Origin: Halichondria panicea
Lineage: Eukaryota; Porifera; Demospongiae; Suberitida; Halichondriidae
Reading direction: 5' to 3'
Assembly (NCBI RefSeq): GCF_963675165.1
Contig: NC_087381.1
Span: forward strand, 5,023,378 to 5,087,377
Length of the DNA stretch: 64,000 bases
The notes beneath the pieces are model-generated. The model was not told where the DNA came from, ran no database searches, and saw nothing but the letters and a program-made list of their open reading frames with translations. Positions 34,327 through 44,742 of the stretch are shown here, one piece after another. The translations under genes and the position numbers were made by a program. Each line of letters starts with the position of its first letter. Position 1 is the stretch's first letter.

Positions 34327-34526
34327 NNNNNNNNNNNNNNNNNNNNNNNNNNNNNNNNNNNNNNNNNNNNNNNNNNNNNNNNNNNNNNNNNNNNNNNNNN
34401 NNNNNNNNNNNNNNNNNNNNNNNNNNNNNNNNNNNNNNNNNNNNNNNNNNNNNNNNNNNNNNNNNNNNNNNNNNNNNNNNNNNNNNNNNNNNNNNNNNNN
34501 NNNNNNNNNNNNNNNNNNNNNNNNNN
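34327..34526. other. Assembly gap (200 N)
   Basis: A run of exactly 200 N. Nothing can be said about its content, and the round size suggests a nominal gap length. Confidence 0.99.
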
Positions 34527-34989
34527 GCAATAATTATGCACATAATCTTCAGTGCGGCCTGGAATCGAGGCTAATCCCTTTAATTATTGCTGACTGTGCA
34601 CAATTGTTGCTGAATCAGCATTATTTTTTGCAAAATATTCGTCATGCCTAGCTGGGTGGGGCTCGATCTGCAGCTAACGCTGCTTTGCCTGCAAGTAGTG
34701 CTCACTAGTTAGAGTTGTGCCAAGAAGTATTGTTTAGTGCTGGTAGTTTCAGTACTTAATAAGACACAATTGATCAATTCGGCAGCTCAATTCTCATGAC
34801 CACCACTCCGTCCGCAAGCGAGTTATTCTTTCCAAATTTTTGGGAGCTGTTACTTTCTTACCCATCTGTAGGTCCATGTAGTTAGTTTTGTGCAAAATCG
34901 TCTTGTGCTTCGAGCAATAGCCGCCGATTATAGGTATCTGGCTAAGATAGGTTACTTACTCTATATACGTATTTTTATCTAGGGGGTAC

Positions 34990-36809
34990 CAGGGGCGATC
35001 CTAGGATTCAGTCAATGGAGGTGCTCATTGCGCGCAAAGCGCGCCGCAAAATTTTGACCACGCCCACTTCCGGGGGGGGGGGGGGTCACGCCCCTTTTGT
35101 CGGCAACGCCCACTGTTTTCTAGATGGTGCACAGTACTGACAGTATATACAACCAGTCTGCCCTAAGACCCCAAATGTTGTAAGACAGGAAGTGCTACAA
35201 GTTGCCTCATGAATATATTAATGAGAACAGTTTTTCTTTGTTTCTGATAAAAGTAAAGGTTTTTAGAGCTATCTAAGTTGAAATATGTAATAAGAAGACA
35301 GTTTAACATACGATAAACACTTTAAAATATGAATTTGGGTCAAACTGGCATTAAGTTGTGAAAACGATTGCGGAAAGTTCGAGAGTTTGAGCAAGCTGTT
35401 CACCATCAACGTAGCAAGCTAAAAATTGGTTGATCAAATCAAAAGGATCTAAATTACAACATATTCAAGGTAAATGCCATACAAATGAATGGTGTTTGCA
35501 AAGCAGTTACACAAACTTTGAAATAAATACACAACTTGGCAATAGCATAGAACACTTCATGAATGACTTCAAGCCTTCTAGCTTGCTGCTAAGCATGCAC
35601 ATGCATCAGATGCACTAGTTGATCCTTTAGGCAGTCTCTGGTTCCATTCACATCTGGAGATATGCAGCCATGAGTTCCACCAACCACAGAGATTATTCAG
35701 AATGAGCTAACTTTGAGAGTTTGCGCAAGCTGTTCACACTATCTCAATCCAGTCCAAACTTGCTGAGTCAATACATTCCATATTGAACTAATTTATCTCC
35801 TAGTAACAAGTTCTAGTTCAGTAAATGGTCTGTGTTATGAGCTTTGGAAATTCAGAAAAAAATCACCCTTCACTACAATCTGACAGAGTTGTAGGGTGCA
35901 TCATTATGAATCTCATTATATAATTATGAATTTCATTAAAACAATGTTTTTGTGATGTCATCCTTATGAAACCATTAAAATACTTGTGGTATGTATTTCC
36001 TGTCTTGTCTTGCAAATACTGAAAACTTGGGGGTCTTAGGGCAGACTGAACAGTGCAGTGCAGTACAGTGCCATCAGCAAATCAAGAATGTTTATGACCA
36101 GAAGCTCAATTCGCCTGGGATGGCAAACTCTAGCCAACTCTTCTTAAGGTATGTCAAATGTCAATGCAATCATGTCTAGTCTACTCTGTGTAAATGTAGA
36201 AGTGTAAGTGATGATAAACGTTTGTTCCTTTGCTTGATCTGACGACAGTCTTGATTCTTTTCTTTTCAGGCCACTAAAAGATTGATCAGCTTACCAGGAG
36301 GTGACAGGCAGCGTACAAAGTATGACCACCAGTACCTTGATGTTGAGGAAAAGAGACTTTGTAGTTTACATTGCAAACATTGATTATTATTAATTTATTG
36401 TACATACATGTCATGTAGGCTTAATCATATAATTATACTATACATTCATGTACCTCATGTACCTGGATCCAAGAACCTTGTTGTGCTACAGCAAACCACT
36501 TCCTGCTGCCTAGCCTTATTTATTGAGCCCCTCCCCACTCTTAGCTTTACTAGTTCCCATGGATATCCCAGTAACGATCGAAGTTTTTTAGGCCAGCTTA
36601 GCTAGCTAGCTAGATCTAACTGGTATAAAGTTATTGTAACTATCACTATTAAGCTGTAGATAGCTGCAGTAAGTGTAGCTTCCTTCTAGCCAGCCAGTGA
36701 TGGTTGAACTATCTACTTGAGCTTCTCTGAGTCTGTATAGGGTGCTGGAGCACCAGAGTCTGGATGGGGGTGCTGGAGCACCCTAAGCACCACCCTGTGT
36801 ACGCCCCTG
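34990..36809. mobile_element. 1.8-kb hAT-like element inserted in the left inverted end
   Basis: The ends CAGGGGCGATCCTAGGATT and GTACGCCCCTG are imperfectly inverse. The 5-base duplication GGTAC (34985-34989, 36810-36814) is precise, because the uninterrupted right inverted end of the host element shows the empty site. No transposase is seen. A 14-base G run lies at 35072-35085. A second element is nested at 35154-36048. Confidence 0.82.
35154..36048. mobile_element. 895-base MITE nested in the hAT-like element
   Basis: The ends CAGTCTGCCCTAAGACCCC and GGGGTCTTAGGGCAGACTG are perfect inverses, flanked by AAC on both sides (35151-35153, 36049-36051). It has no gene and is very AT-rich. Confidence 0.85.
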
Positions 36810-37182
36810 GGTACTCTTTTTGTCAACTGTATAGAAAATAAACATTCAGGGGTACACTTTTTGTCAACTGGGTATGGAAAATATATATTCAGGGGTCTTT
36901 TTGTCAACTGGTATAAAAACTGAATATATACACTTATCAGTTTAGGTCCAAAAAATAATTGTTTAGCTACTAAACTAACTACTCTTCTATATAATTTTAA
37001 ATGTACATGAACTGGAAAGAGTACCCTCAAATAAAAAGAGTACCCCCAAATAAATCCTAAGGTTAAAGTACACGTACTTTAACCTCGCTTGTATTTCTAT
37101 TTAAAGCGCAGGCTTAGAGTTTGAGTGTATCCCTACTTACTGTACCAGTACAGCTCGCCAGTATAGTACAGTGCAGTACAGC

Positions 37183-38774
37183 ATGTCTTCATGGTTATTA
37201 GAGTCCCTTAGAACACTTATCGACGATCTGAATACTGGGAACTCTGGTGTAACTACGCTGGAAGCTGCTGATAGTTAAGTTACAAGAGGAGGATAGAGTT
37301 GATGTATAGAGAATTGTTGGCTACAGAGATTGTTGATGGATCTTTGAGTCAAACAGAAACGGAAGCCCTGGGCTATGTAGCACAAGCTTATAAGGAAATG
37401 AGCAATTTGGTGGATATGCTGGTGGCACGACCAGTTGCGAGCAGATTTTGTACACCTACCTTAGCTTCTGGAGAAGTGGGAAGGCCTTCATTTCAGATTC
37501 CCTGTGATCAGCTCAGATACCTTATTGATTACCGTTTCTCTGTACCTCAAATTTCCCAGCTATTAGGTGTGTCAATTCGTACCGTTCGACGTAGAATGTC
37601 TGAGAACAATATGTCCATTCGATCAACTTATTCACAGCTCAGTGATAATCAACTGGAAAAGGTCATAGCTGACATCCAGCGCCTATTTCCTAACTGGAAA
37701 TCGACAAATGTATGGCCATCTCATTTCTCGTGGTATTCGGGTTCAATATCACCGGGTACAAGAGGCACAGTCTCGAGTTGACCCAGAAGGTAGTGTGTTA
37801 AGGAGGCTCCAGATTATCAGGAGGCGATGTTACTCCGTACCTGGTCCTCAACACCTATGGCGTATTGACGGACACCACAAGCTGATCCGGTAAGTTAAAA
37901 GTAGAGGTGTAAAGGTGTAATTACTCGTCAGTTTGGCCTGACATGACATTTCAATCTGCCCTATATAAAAATAGTATTTACATTTTGGTCTCAGGTGGAA
38001 GCTAGTAACCCATGGTGGGATAGATGGTTACAGTCGTTTGATAGTGTTCTTAAAGTGTTCCAGTAACAACAGAGCCGACACTGTTATGCAAGCTTTTTCC
38101 GAAGCTGTCCGCTATTATGGCAATCCAAGTCGTGTGAGGGCTGACCGAGGTGAGGAAAATGTTGTTGTTAGTGACTATATGATTGCCCTACGTGGATCTG
38201 GAAGAGGCAGCTTTATTGGTGGCCAAAGCGTGCATAATCAACGCATTGAAAGGCTTTGGCATGATGTGTTCAGCTCATGTATTATTGTGTACTACTCTCT
38301 TTTTTGTTACAAGGAAGATGTTGGTATATTAAACATAGATGATCCACTACACCTGTTTTCACTGCACTATGTGTATGTGCCTCGCATCAATGAAAGCCTA
38401 AAACAGTTCGAAAGTGCATGGAATAATCACCCATTGTCATCAGTGCGTAATCTGAGCCCAAATCAACTTTGGTTGACTGGCACGCATCCAGATTTCTGTG
38501 ATGATGAGGTAAGCTTACATTACAGTGATGTAAATGATTTACACTCCGTCACGTTGTTTAGGTATCATCACTCGATCAGTTTGGGTTGGATTGGAATGGG
38601 CCACTCACTTCTGACAATGATGGTGTTGTATGCGTGGATCCACCAGACGTACCTCTTACCAGTGACGATTATGAACAGCTGTGTATACAAATTGATCCTG
38701 TTCAGCTAAGTTCTGAGTATGGGTTAGATGTGTATGCAAGAACAATTCAATATGTGTACAGCCACATTAGTTAG
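37183..38774 (+). pseudogene. Integrase-core (DDE) transposase of the HECT-carrying element
   Basis: ATG at 37183 starts SSWLLESLRTLIDDLN; the frame is lost near 37275 and picked up at ~37290. A helix-turn-helix region (FSVPQISQLLGVSIRTVRRR) follows. A short deletion near 37697 shifts the frame. The integrase core has WRIDGHHKLIRW (first Asp), VRADRGEENV (second Asp) and VHNQRIERLW (Glu). Introns 37890-37994 and 38509-38561 have GT/AG borders and restore continuous homology. The last exon ends at TAG 38772-38774 after QYVYSHIS. The catalytic triad is intact; two frameshifts are not. Proteins of this type are common in fish and cnidarian genomes, as I recall. Confidence 0.8.
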
Positions 38775-39038
38775 AGATAGATATTAATTTGTTGTGTGAC
38801 TTTGTGTGTATGAAACTGACAATAATTTATTATGATTATTACACTTATAACCGAGTGGGGGTGAGCTTCCATAACCATTAATTGACATCCTCTTTAATTT
38901 TATGATAATTGCACATAATTATATTCAGTTAACGGCCGGTTAATGAGAAATGAGTGTGATGTGAACACTAGCAGTTGAGCAAAGTAGTGAGTAACGGGTT
39001 GGTTAAATGAGTCAAAAAATGAAAAGTCACTGTTCAGT
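38775..39038. other. Short spacer between convergent transposon genes
   Basis: Shared 3' flank of the integrase-like and HECT genes, AT-rich. No further feature seen. Confidence 0.5.
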
Positions 39039-39549
39039 TCAAAGGATGCCAAGGCCATCGTTTCCTTTTAGGGAGAGTACAAAACACTGCTTGAACTGTT
39101 CATAATTGTCATGCTTGAAGGGAATCCTTATACGAAGGTCACATGTGCTGGCTGTTGCCAGCTGTCCTTCAATGAAAGTCGGCACAGGTCGTGTGGGGAA
39201 TCCAAGAGGAGGCTCTTTTGATGCTCCTGTAAAGAAAATGAGAATGTCTTCGACAGTTACCACCTCTCCATTTTCTGTAATAACGTCTCGATCTGCAATT
39301 AAGGGAAAAAAGATTGCCGCCGTAACCTACAACCTTTGAACAATATCCACTTAATTAAATGTGTATTGTTGAATGTATAAGTCACTTACAAAAATAAATT
39401 AATTATAATTACCTTCACATTCCTCAATGAAGTCTAGTAGAAACATGTTCGAGGATTAGTTTCAGAAGAAAAGTTGGCCTTCAGAAGTGACTACCTTTGT
39501 TGAGAACAGTAGCCTCAGCAACAAACAGAGGTTTCATCAAAAAAGAGTA

Positions 39550-39857
39550 CAGTAGAACCTCGATTATCCGGACACCTTGGTTCCAGAAGCAGGCCGGATA
39601 AGTGAATATGCCGGATAATCGAATAGATAAACCACGCCTTGATCCACCCACTTTATTGATGAACAGCAGTGCCACATGTTGTCTGCGCATGCGCAAAAGA
39701 AAAGCAGGCATGTGTCCATGGTAACAGCTGCAACGCGCATGCGCATTTGAGGGACACGCCCATTTTCTGAATTATGTAATCTGATTAAAAAGAAAACTGC
39801 CAAGCCGGATAATCAAGGTTCCGGATAATCGAGGGCCGGATAATCGAGGTTCTACTG
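39550..39857 (-). mobile_element. 308-base TA-flanked MITE inside a HECT exon
   Basis: Ends CAGTAGAACCTCGATTATCC and inverse complement, TA on both sides (39548-39549, 39858-39859). Same family as 25702-26000, inverted. Removing it and one TA leaves the surrounding HECT reading frame continuous. Confidence 0.93.
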
Positions 39858-42315
39858 TACTTTATTATTGTTTCCAGAACACTCTGGTTTTGTAAACCCT
39901 CACACAGCTGATCCATTTCTGCCTTCGTCTTAATGAGAGTGTGATAGTCCCGTAAGGTTTTCTTCAAGTGGTCTTTATCGTTAACAGTCAGCAAACATAA
40001 TGCCTTACGGAATCCAGTTTCACACACAAGGGAATCGTTAGCCTTGTCTGGATTGTCGTCATCAAATAGAAATGTAAGGTCTTCGTCTTTGTCTGCTTTC
40101 TCAATCTAAAGATAAAAGTGCTTGTACTTACTTACTATAAATATACAACCTTACCTGCTCTAGCAAAACCCGAACTTCTGAATCTGCAACTTTCTTGTCA
40201 TTAACCACTTGTCCAATATACTGACCGGTAGCAATATAATTGTAGACGGAAGGGTGCAGCACTGGTAAGCCCGAACCACCTTGCACAATACACATGGCAA
40301 TCAACATTCCAATAGCTTTAAAGTCACCCCGCTATAAAAAAAGACAACATAAACATAAAATTGTATGACTAACATAGTGGACACATGACACCCGCCTCGA
40401 TTTAACTATAATCATAGGCACAGTGCTACGAGGACTAACCTGCAGAGCTGGTACATTCTTGTCTAGGAAACATTCACCGCTATCATTGGACACACAGTAA
40501 GAAGAAGAAACACCACTGGCAAACAGACGCCAGAATTCTCTAGAAGGACCACCGGTATCAACACCCTCTTCACCAACAAAGTGAACCTGTGAAAGTATTA
40601 TAGAAATGTTAATGTTCAACACCAACCCAAGTATCTACACTATATACTTGTACTGCAACAACATACCCGAAGTAGGTTAGTAGAATTGAATCGCTTCTTT
40701 TCAGCTGCTCTCACACCATCAACAACCACATGACTCCTCCTTACATCTAAGCTACAACGAGGGGTCATATCCCACTCCTCATCAGTACTCGGAAGCTTGA
40801 TACCATTTTTTTGCTGCAACATCACCACTACATCCTGCAGTGTGTCAACTTCTTCCTCCACGCTACACACAATAATTATATTGTACATAATATGCCAAAA
40901 AATCACGTCTAACACATACCCTTCTACAGCATCTTGCAGGCTTCTTGAAATTGCTTCTGACACATCACTTTCAAATGTTAAATCAACACTTGATGTAGCA
41001 GTTGAGATAGCCTAAAACACACATCAGTCACAGTAAGCCAGTCACATCGTATATGTAACAAGACAATAACAAATTACCCCTTGGCATGGCGTTATTGGAG
41101 AAAATGGGGGAGCAGTTGGAGAAGTAGGGGACCGTGTGCAGCCACCATCTTCTAGGAATTCCTCCATCTCAGAAGGAATGTAATCCCCACTTCGTAAATA
41201 CTCCGAACACTCACCTGCTTCAGGTGGGGAGCACTTGTTATCCCTATATACACAACAGTTGTTGGTACAGTTTTAACGCACAATCTAATAAATTACCTGA
41301 CACAAGCTTTGATGTGGCTTCTCATCAGGTGCATTGGTACTGACTTCTCGCAGTGCATACACTTTTCAACAGGAGCTATTCCCTACAATAAACAATGCCC
41401 AGTAAACAATAACACAAAAGTCACACAACTAAATAGCATACCAAGTCATCTTTGTCCACTAGTGGATCCAATGACAGGTCTTTCTGAATCGGCCTAACAA
41501 ACACTTTAGCCTGGCCAACAATACGACGCAGATACTCTGCAGTGTATCCGTCAGATGGTGGGCTAATGACAAATAGCTCTCGATTGTTGTGTTGCTGGGT
41601 GCGTAGTAACTCGTAGCCACCAGCGTTGCGTAACTTTGGAAATGCACTGGTGATTTCATCATGAAATTCGAAAGGCTCTCCAAAGTCAAGGAATGGTATC
41701 TTTTTCGGACCTAGACCTGCCCTAATTAGATCAATTTTCTCCATTGACGAAGGTGGAGTCAACTGGCCACAACTAGCTAAACAGATGAACTCGTGCTCCC
41801 AAAGGCTAAGTTTCACTTTTTTCGACTTTTTGGGCCCTTTTCCTTTTCTTTGCATCCAGGATGGCCGTTGCACTTGCGCAGTGTTACGACCAAGCATTTG
41901 CGAGCGAGGTTGCATCATCTGCTGATGCTGGAGAGGTTGCACACCACGATTAGCAGGTTGCATCATCTGCTGGAGAGGTTGCAGACCACTCACTTGATTA
42001 GCAGGTTGCATCATCTGCTGGAGAGGTTGAACACCACTAGCAGGTTGCATCATCTGCTGGAGAGGTTGAACACCACTCGGTGCTTGATTAGCAGGTTGCA
42101 TCATCAGCTGGAGAGGTTGCAGGCCACTCCTTTCAGGTTGCATCATCTGCTGACGCTGGACACCCCTTCCTGCATATCAAAAACATAGCATGTGAATTCC
42201 CAAAGTGATTATATTAAGCTCTCACTTATGAGAGTTTTATTCTGCTGCATACTCTATAAGGTTAGGGGTACTTCCAAAGCTCTTACGACATTAATTTTTA
42301 GACCCCCCCCCCCTT

Positions 42316-42596
42316 AGTCTCGCGGACCCAGACCCTGAATAAGGGTCTGGCCAATTTCACCGTACAGAGTTGTGTTGACCGCGCCACAAATATTGTGGCG
42401 CTCTAAGTGGCTGATAAGTGTTTGTAGTAAGTTGTGAAACCGCACAGCTGCACCGCTAGCTAAAGTAGATTTGGCAAATCTAATTATGTGGTTTCACACA
42501 TCCGTCTCCACCCACTAACCAATTATCAATGTAAACAGCCACTTAGGCTCATGTGTAATTTGCCAGACGATAATATATCGGCTGGTCCACGAGACT
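42316..42596. mobile_element. MITE in the first HECT intron
   Basis: Ends AGTCTCGCGGACCCAGACC and GGCTGGTCCACGAGACT are imperfect inverses. Internal inverted pairs include AGCCACTTAG/CTAAGTGGCT and CGCCACAAATATTGTGGCG. C runs flank it on both sides. Confidence 0.7.
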
Positions 42597-42916
42597 ACCC
42601 CCCCCTCTTAACATCACAAGTTTTGACACACTAGTTATTGAATGGTCACAGACCAATAGTTAAATCCCTCTAGCTCTAACTCTTCGTAATATAAATGATG
42701 ATACTATAAACGTAATCACACCTGCACTTCTTTCAGGAAGTCTTGTAAGAGCCTGCCTCAAGAAGTTTCTCGTAGCTTTCACTCCATCTGTATTATATGG
42801 ATAACCGTTTGGGTTTCCAGTAGCCATGTCACACTGCTAACAGAAGACTAACAGATAACAGTATCTTTGGTCTACGACTGAGCCACGTGTTGAAGCTTAT
42901 TGCGCATGTGCACTAA

Positions 42917-43246
42917 AGGTTAAAGTACATGTACTTTAACCTTAGGATTTATTTGGGGGTACTCTTTTTATTTGGGGGTACTCTTTTTATTTGAGGGTAC
43001 TCTTTCCAGTTCAGGTATATACATTTAAAATTATATAGAAGACAGTAGTTAGTTTTGTAGCTAAACAATTATTTTTTGGACCTAAACTGATAAGTGTATA
43101 TATTCAGTTTTTATACCAGTTGACAAAAAGACCCCTGAATATATATTTTCCATACCCCAGTTGACAAAAAGTGTACCCCTGAATGTTTATTTTCTATATA
43201 TACCAGTTGACAAAAAGAGTACCCCCTAGATACAAATACGTATATA
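42917..43246. repeat. Right inverted end of the integrase/HECT element
   Basis: Uninterrupted inverse complement of 34962-34989 plus 36810-37086. It contains three copies of GGGTACTCTTTTTATTTG-like motifs near the inner edge and three copies of CAGTTGACAAAAAG outward. Probably holds the HECT promoter, since the start codon is 90 bases inside. Confidence 0.88.
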
Positions 43247-43249
43247 CTC

Positions 43250-43741
43250 TAATTTTGGCACTAATATTGCGCCATAAGGTAGCCTCTCCTTTTTCTTTTT
43301 TCTGTTCTTTATCACAATAAGACATGATAATGAGAGACATAATATAATGTAGCTGAACAGAAATTAATATTAAAAATTATATATATATCTTGTTCTTGTC
43401 TTCTTTGTCTTTGAATTGTGACCTTTTGAAGCATGATACTAGCTTATTAAATTGTGCATGAGAACAGTATGATACAGGCTGAATACAGGCCGTTTGTACG
43501 GGCTGTATGTGAACGGCCTGTTTAGTAGTGTCTACCCAACGGTCCCGTATCAGGATGTGGTAAACGTCCTGTAACGGACATGTAACGGACCTGACACGCC
43601 CCGTGGATTTTTGGCTGTGTAAAATACTGTTTTAATTAACGTTCAATGAGATAAAATACGGTAAATAATAAATTAATTGTCCACCCACGCGCCAACAGTA
43701 AATACCAGGCCCACTATTCAAGGGGCTGGAGTCGAGGCTAG
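43250..43741. other. Spacer without a gene
   Basis: AT-rich, with short GC-richer repeats of the type CGGCCTGTTTAG / ACAGGCCGTTTG at 43470-43540. A short solo AGCCTCGA-type end occurs at 43725-43740. No gene seen. Confidence 0.5.
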
Positions 43742-44685
43742 AGTCACTTTTCTTGGTTCAGATGTCAAAATTCAGAGGAGGTACGACATAGGTTGACCTT
43801 TTGCTAATGAGTTACTCCCGTATTGCATTCCTGCAGCATGACAGGATGTCACGCCCACATTTACCTAGAGGAGGTGTGGCCTCGCGTCATATTTTATCAT
43901 CAAGTTTCACGGAGGAATTGTGAGTGTACGGAGAAAGAAGAGAATATACGGAAGCACAACACCAAAACTTGCTCTCCTAGCTAGCTAAAAGACTACAAAC
44001 GATCATAGTACTCCACAGTAGTTATAAATAATGCCTAACTATATCCTGTGACATAAGAAAATGAATAGCATAGTCGTAGTTGAAGAAATGAGCTATAAAC
44101 TTACAGTGTAAGAGTTTGTTGCGCTTTCTATGGCTACTGTGTTAATGTAATACTTATAGTAGATACTAAGATTGATAAACTAGTAGAAAATGCCTCTTGG
44201 AGAGACTCCAGAAGAGATAAACACAAAGAACAGTAAAATAGCGCTGACGGTGCATAAAATACTTGTTGAGTCAACACAAATATCATGTGGGCGTGACATC
44301 CTGTCATGCTGCAGGAATGCAATACGGGAGTAACTCATTAGCAAAAGGTCAACCTATGTCGTACCTCCTCTGGTCAAAATTTGACATCTCCAATCAGATT
44401 CGCAAGAATGCAATTAAACTGTCACATGATTCCACTTCACAGAGGAGGTTGATAGTACTTGACCTTTGTCATTTTTAAAACTATGCCAGTAGGCAATGGC
44501 TAACTTAAATTCCTGTATACATCAACTAAAAATGTTATTTCAAGCACAGAGAATCTTTCAAATCTCACTTCAAATCTCACTAAATCTGTATAGGAGTAGA
44601 GATAATAGCCAGCCAGTTTTAGCATGTCACCACGCCCATTTCCGACACGCCCACTTTTGACTGTCTGAAAACCAAGAAAGTGACT
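43742..44685. mobile_element. Fold-back element with ~100-base inverted arms
   Basis: Outer ends AGTCACTTTTCTTGGTTCAG / CTGAAAACCAAGAAAGTGACT. Inner arms 43768-43862 and 44282-44378 share GAGGAGGTACGACATAGGTT, GACCTTTTGCTAATGAGTTA and CATGACAGGATGTCACGCCC. The core holds no gene. Confidence 0.75.
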
Positions 44686-44742
44686 CTGTTTGCCAGACTA
44701 CTCTCTCCCGGGAGGAGTCTGGCCTCGAGACTAGGCATAGAT

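Larger units (their letters stand above)
39039..42827 (-). pseudogene. HECT-type E3 ubiquitin ligase (G2E3-like) carried by the TIR element
   Basis: ATG at 42827 (MATGNPNGYPYNTDGVKA) ends exon 1 at 42722; exon 2 (42169-41442) follows in phase. Exon 2 has a run of PLQQMMQPA repeats, a basic KGKGPKKSKKVK stretch, and WEHEFICLASCGQ with FPKLRNAGGYELL. The next exon (41382-41297) is a zinc finger CMHCEKSVPMHLMRSHIKAC. Later exons give the HECT N-lobe (FVGEEGVDTGGPSREFWRL, ~40590-40440) and C-lobe. The C-lobe has TCDLRIRIPFKHDNYEQF with the conserved TC, where the catalytic Cys sits, and a stop at 39039. The exon ending near 39483 is split by a 308-base MITE. The small exon near 39415-39480 also appears frameshifted. 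Ligase architecture is recognisable but this copy is dead. Confidence 0.82.
34962..43246. mobile_element. 8.3-kb TIR element with integrase-like transposase and HECT ubiquitin ligase genes
   Basis: Inverted ends of ~320 bases start TATATACGTATTT, run through CTAGGGGGTACTCTTTTTGT, CAACTGGTATA and GGTCCAAAAAATAATTG, and end inside at the palindrome AGGTTAAAGTAC...GTACTTTAACCT. A 3-base duplication CTC is visible (34959-34961, 43247-43249), although the AT-rich palindromic tip makes the boundary uncertain by a few bases. Two genes lie inside, convergent: integrase-like (plus, 37183-38774) and HECT (minus, 42827-39039). Later insertions sit at 34990-36809, 39550-39857 and 42316-42596. I cannot place it firmly in a named superfamily; IS3EU or Ginger relatives are candidates. 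Confidence 0.82.

Noticed and set aside
34208-34651. Apparent open frames across the N run
   Set aside because: They consist mostly of unknown residues from the assembly gap and have no evidential value.
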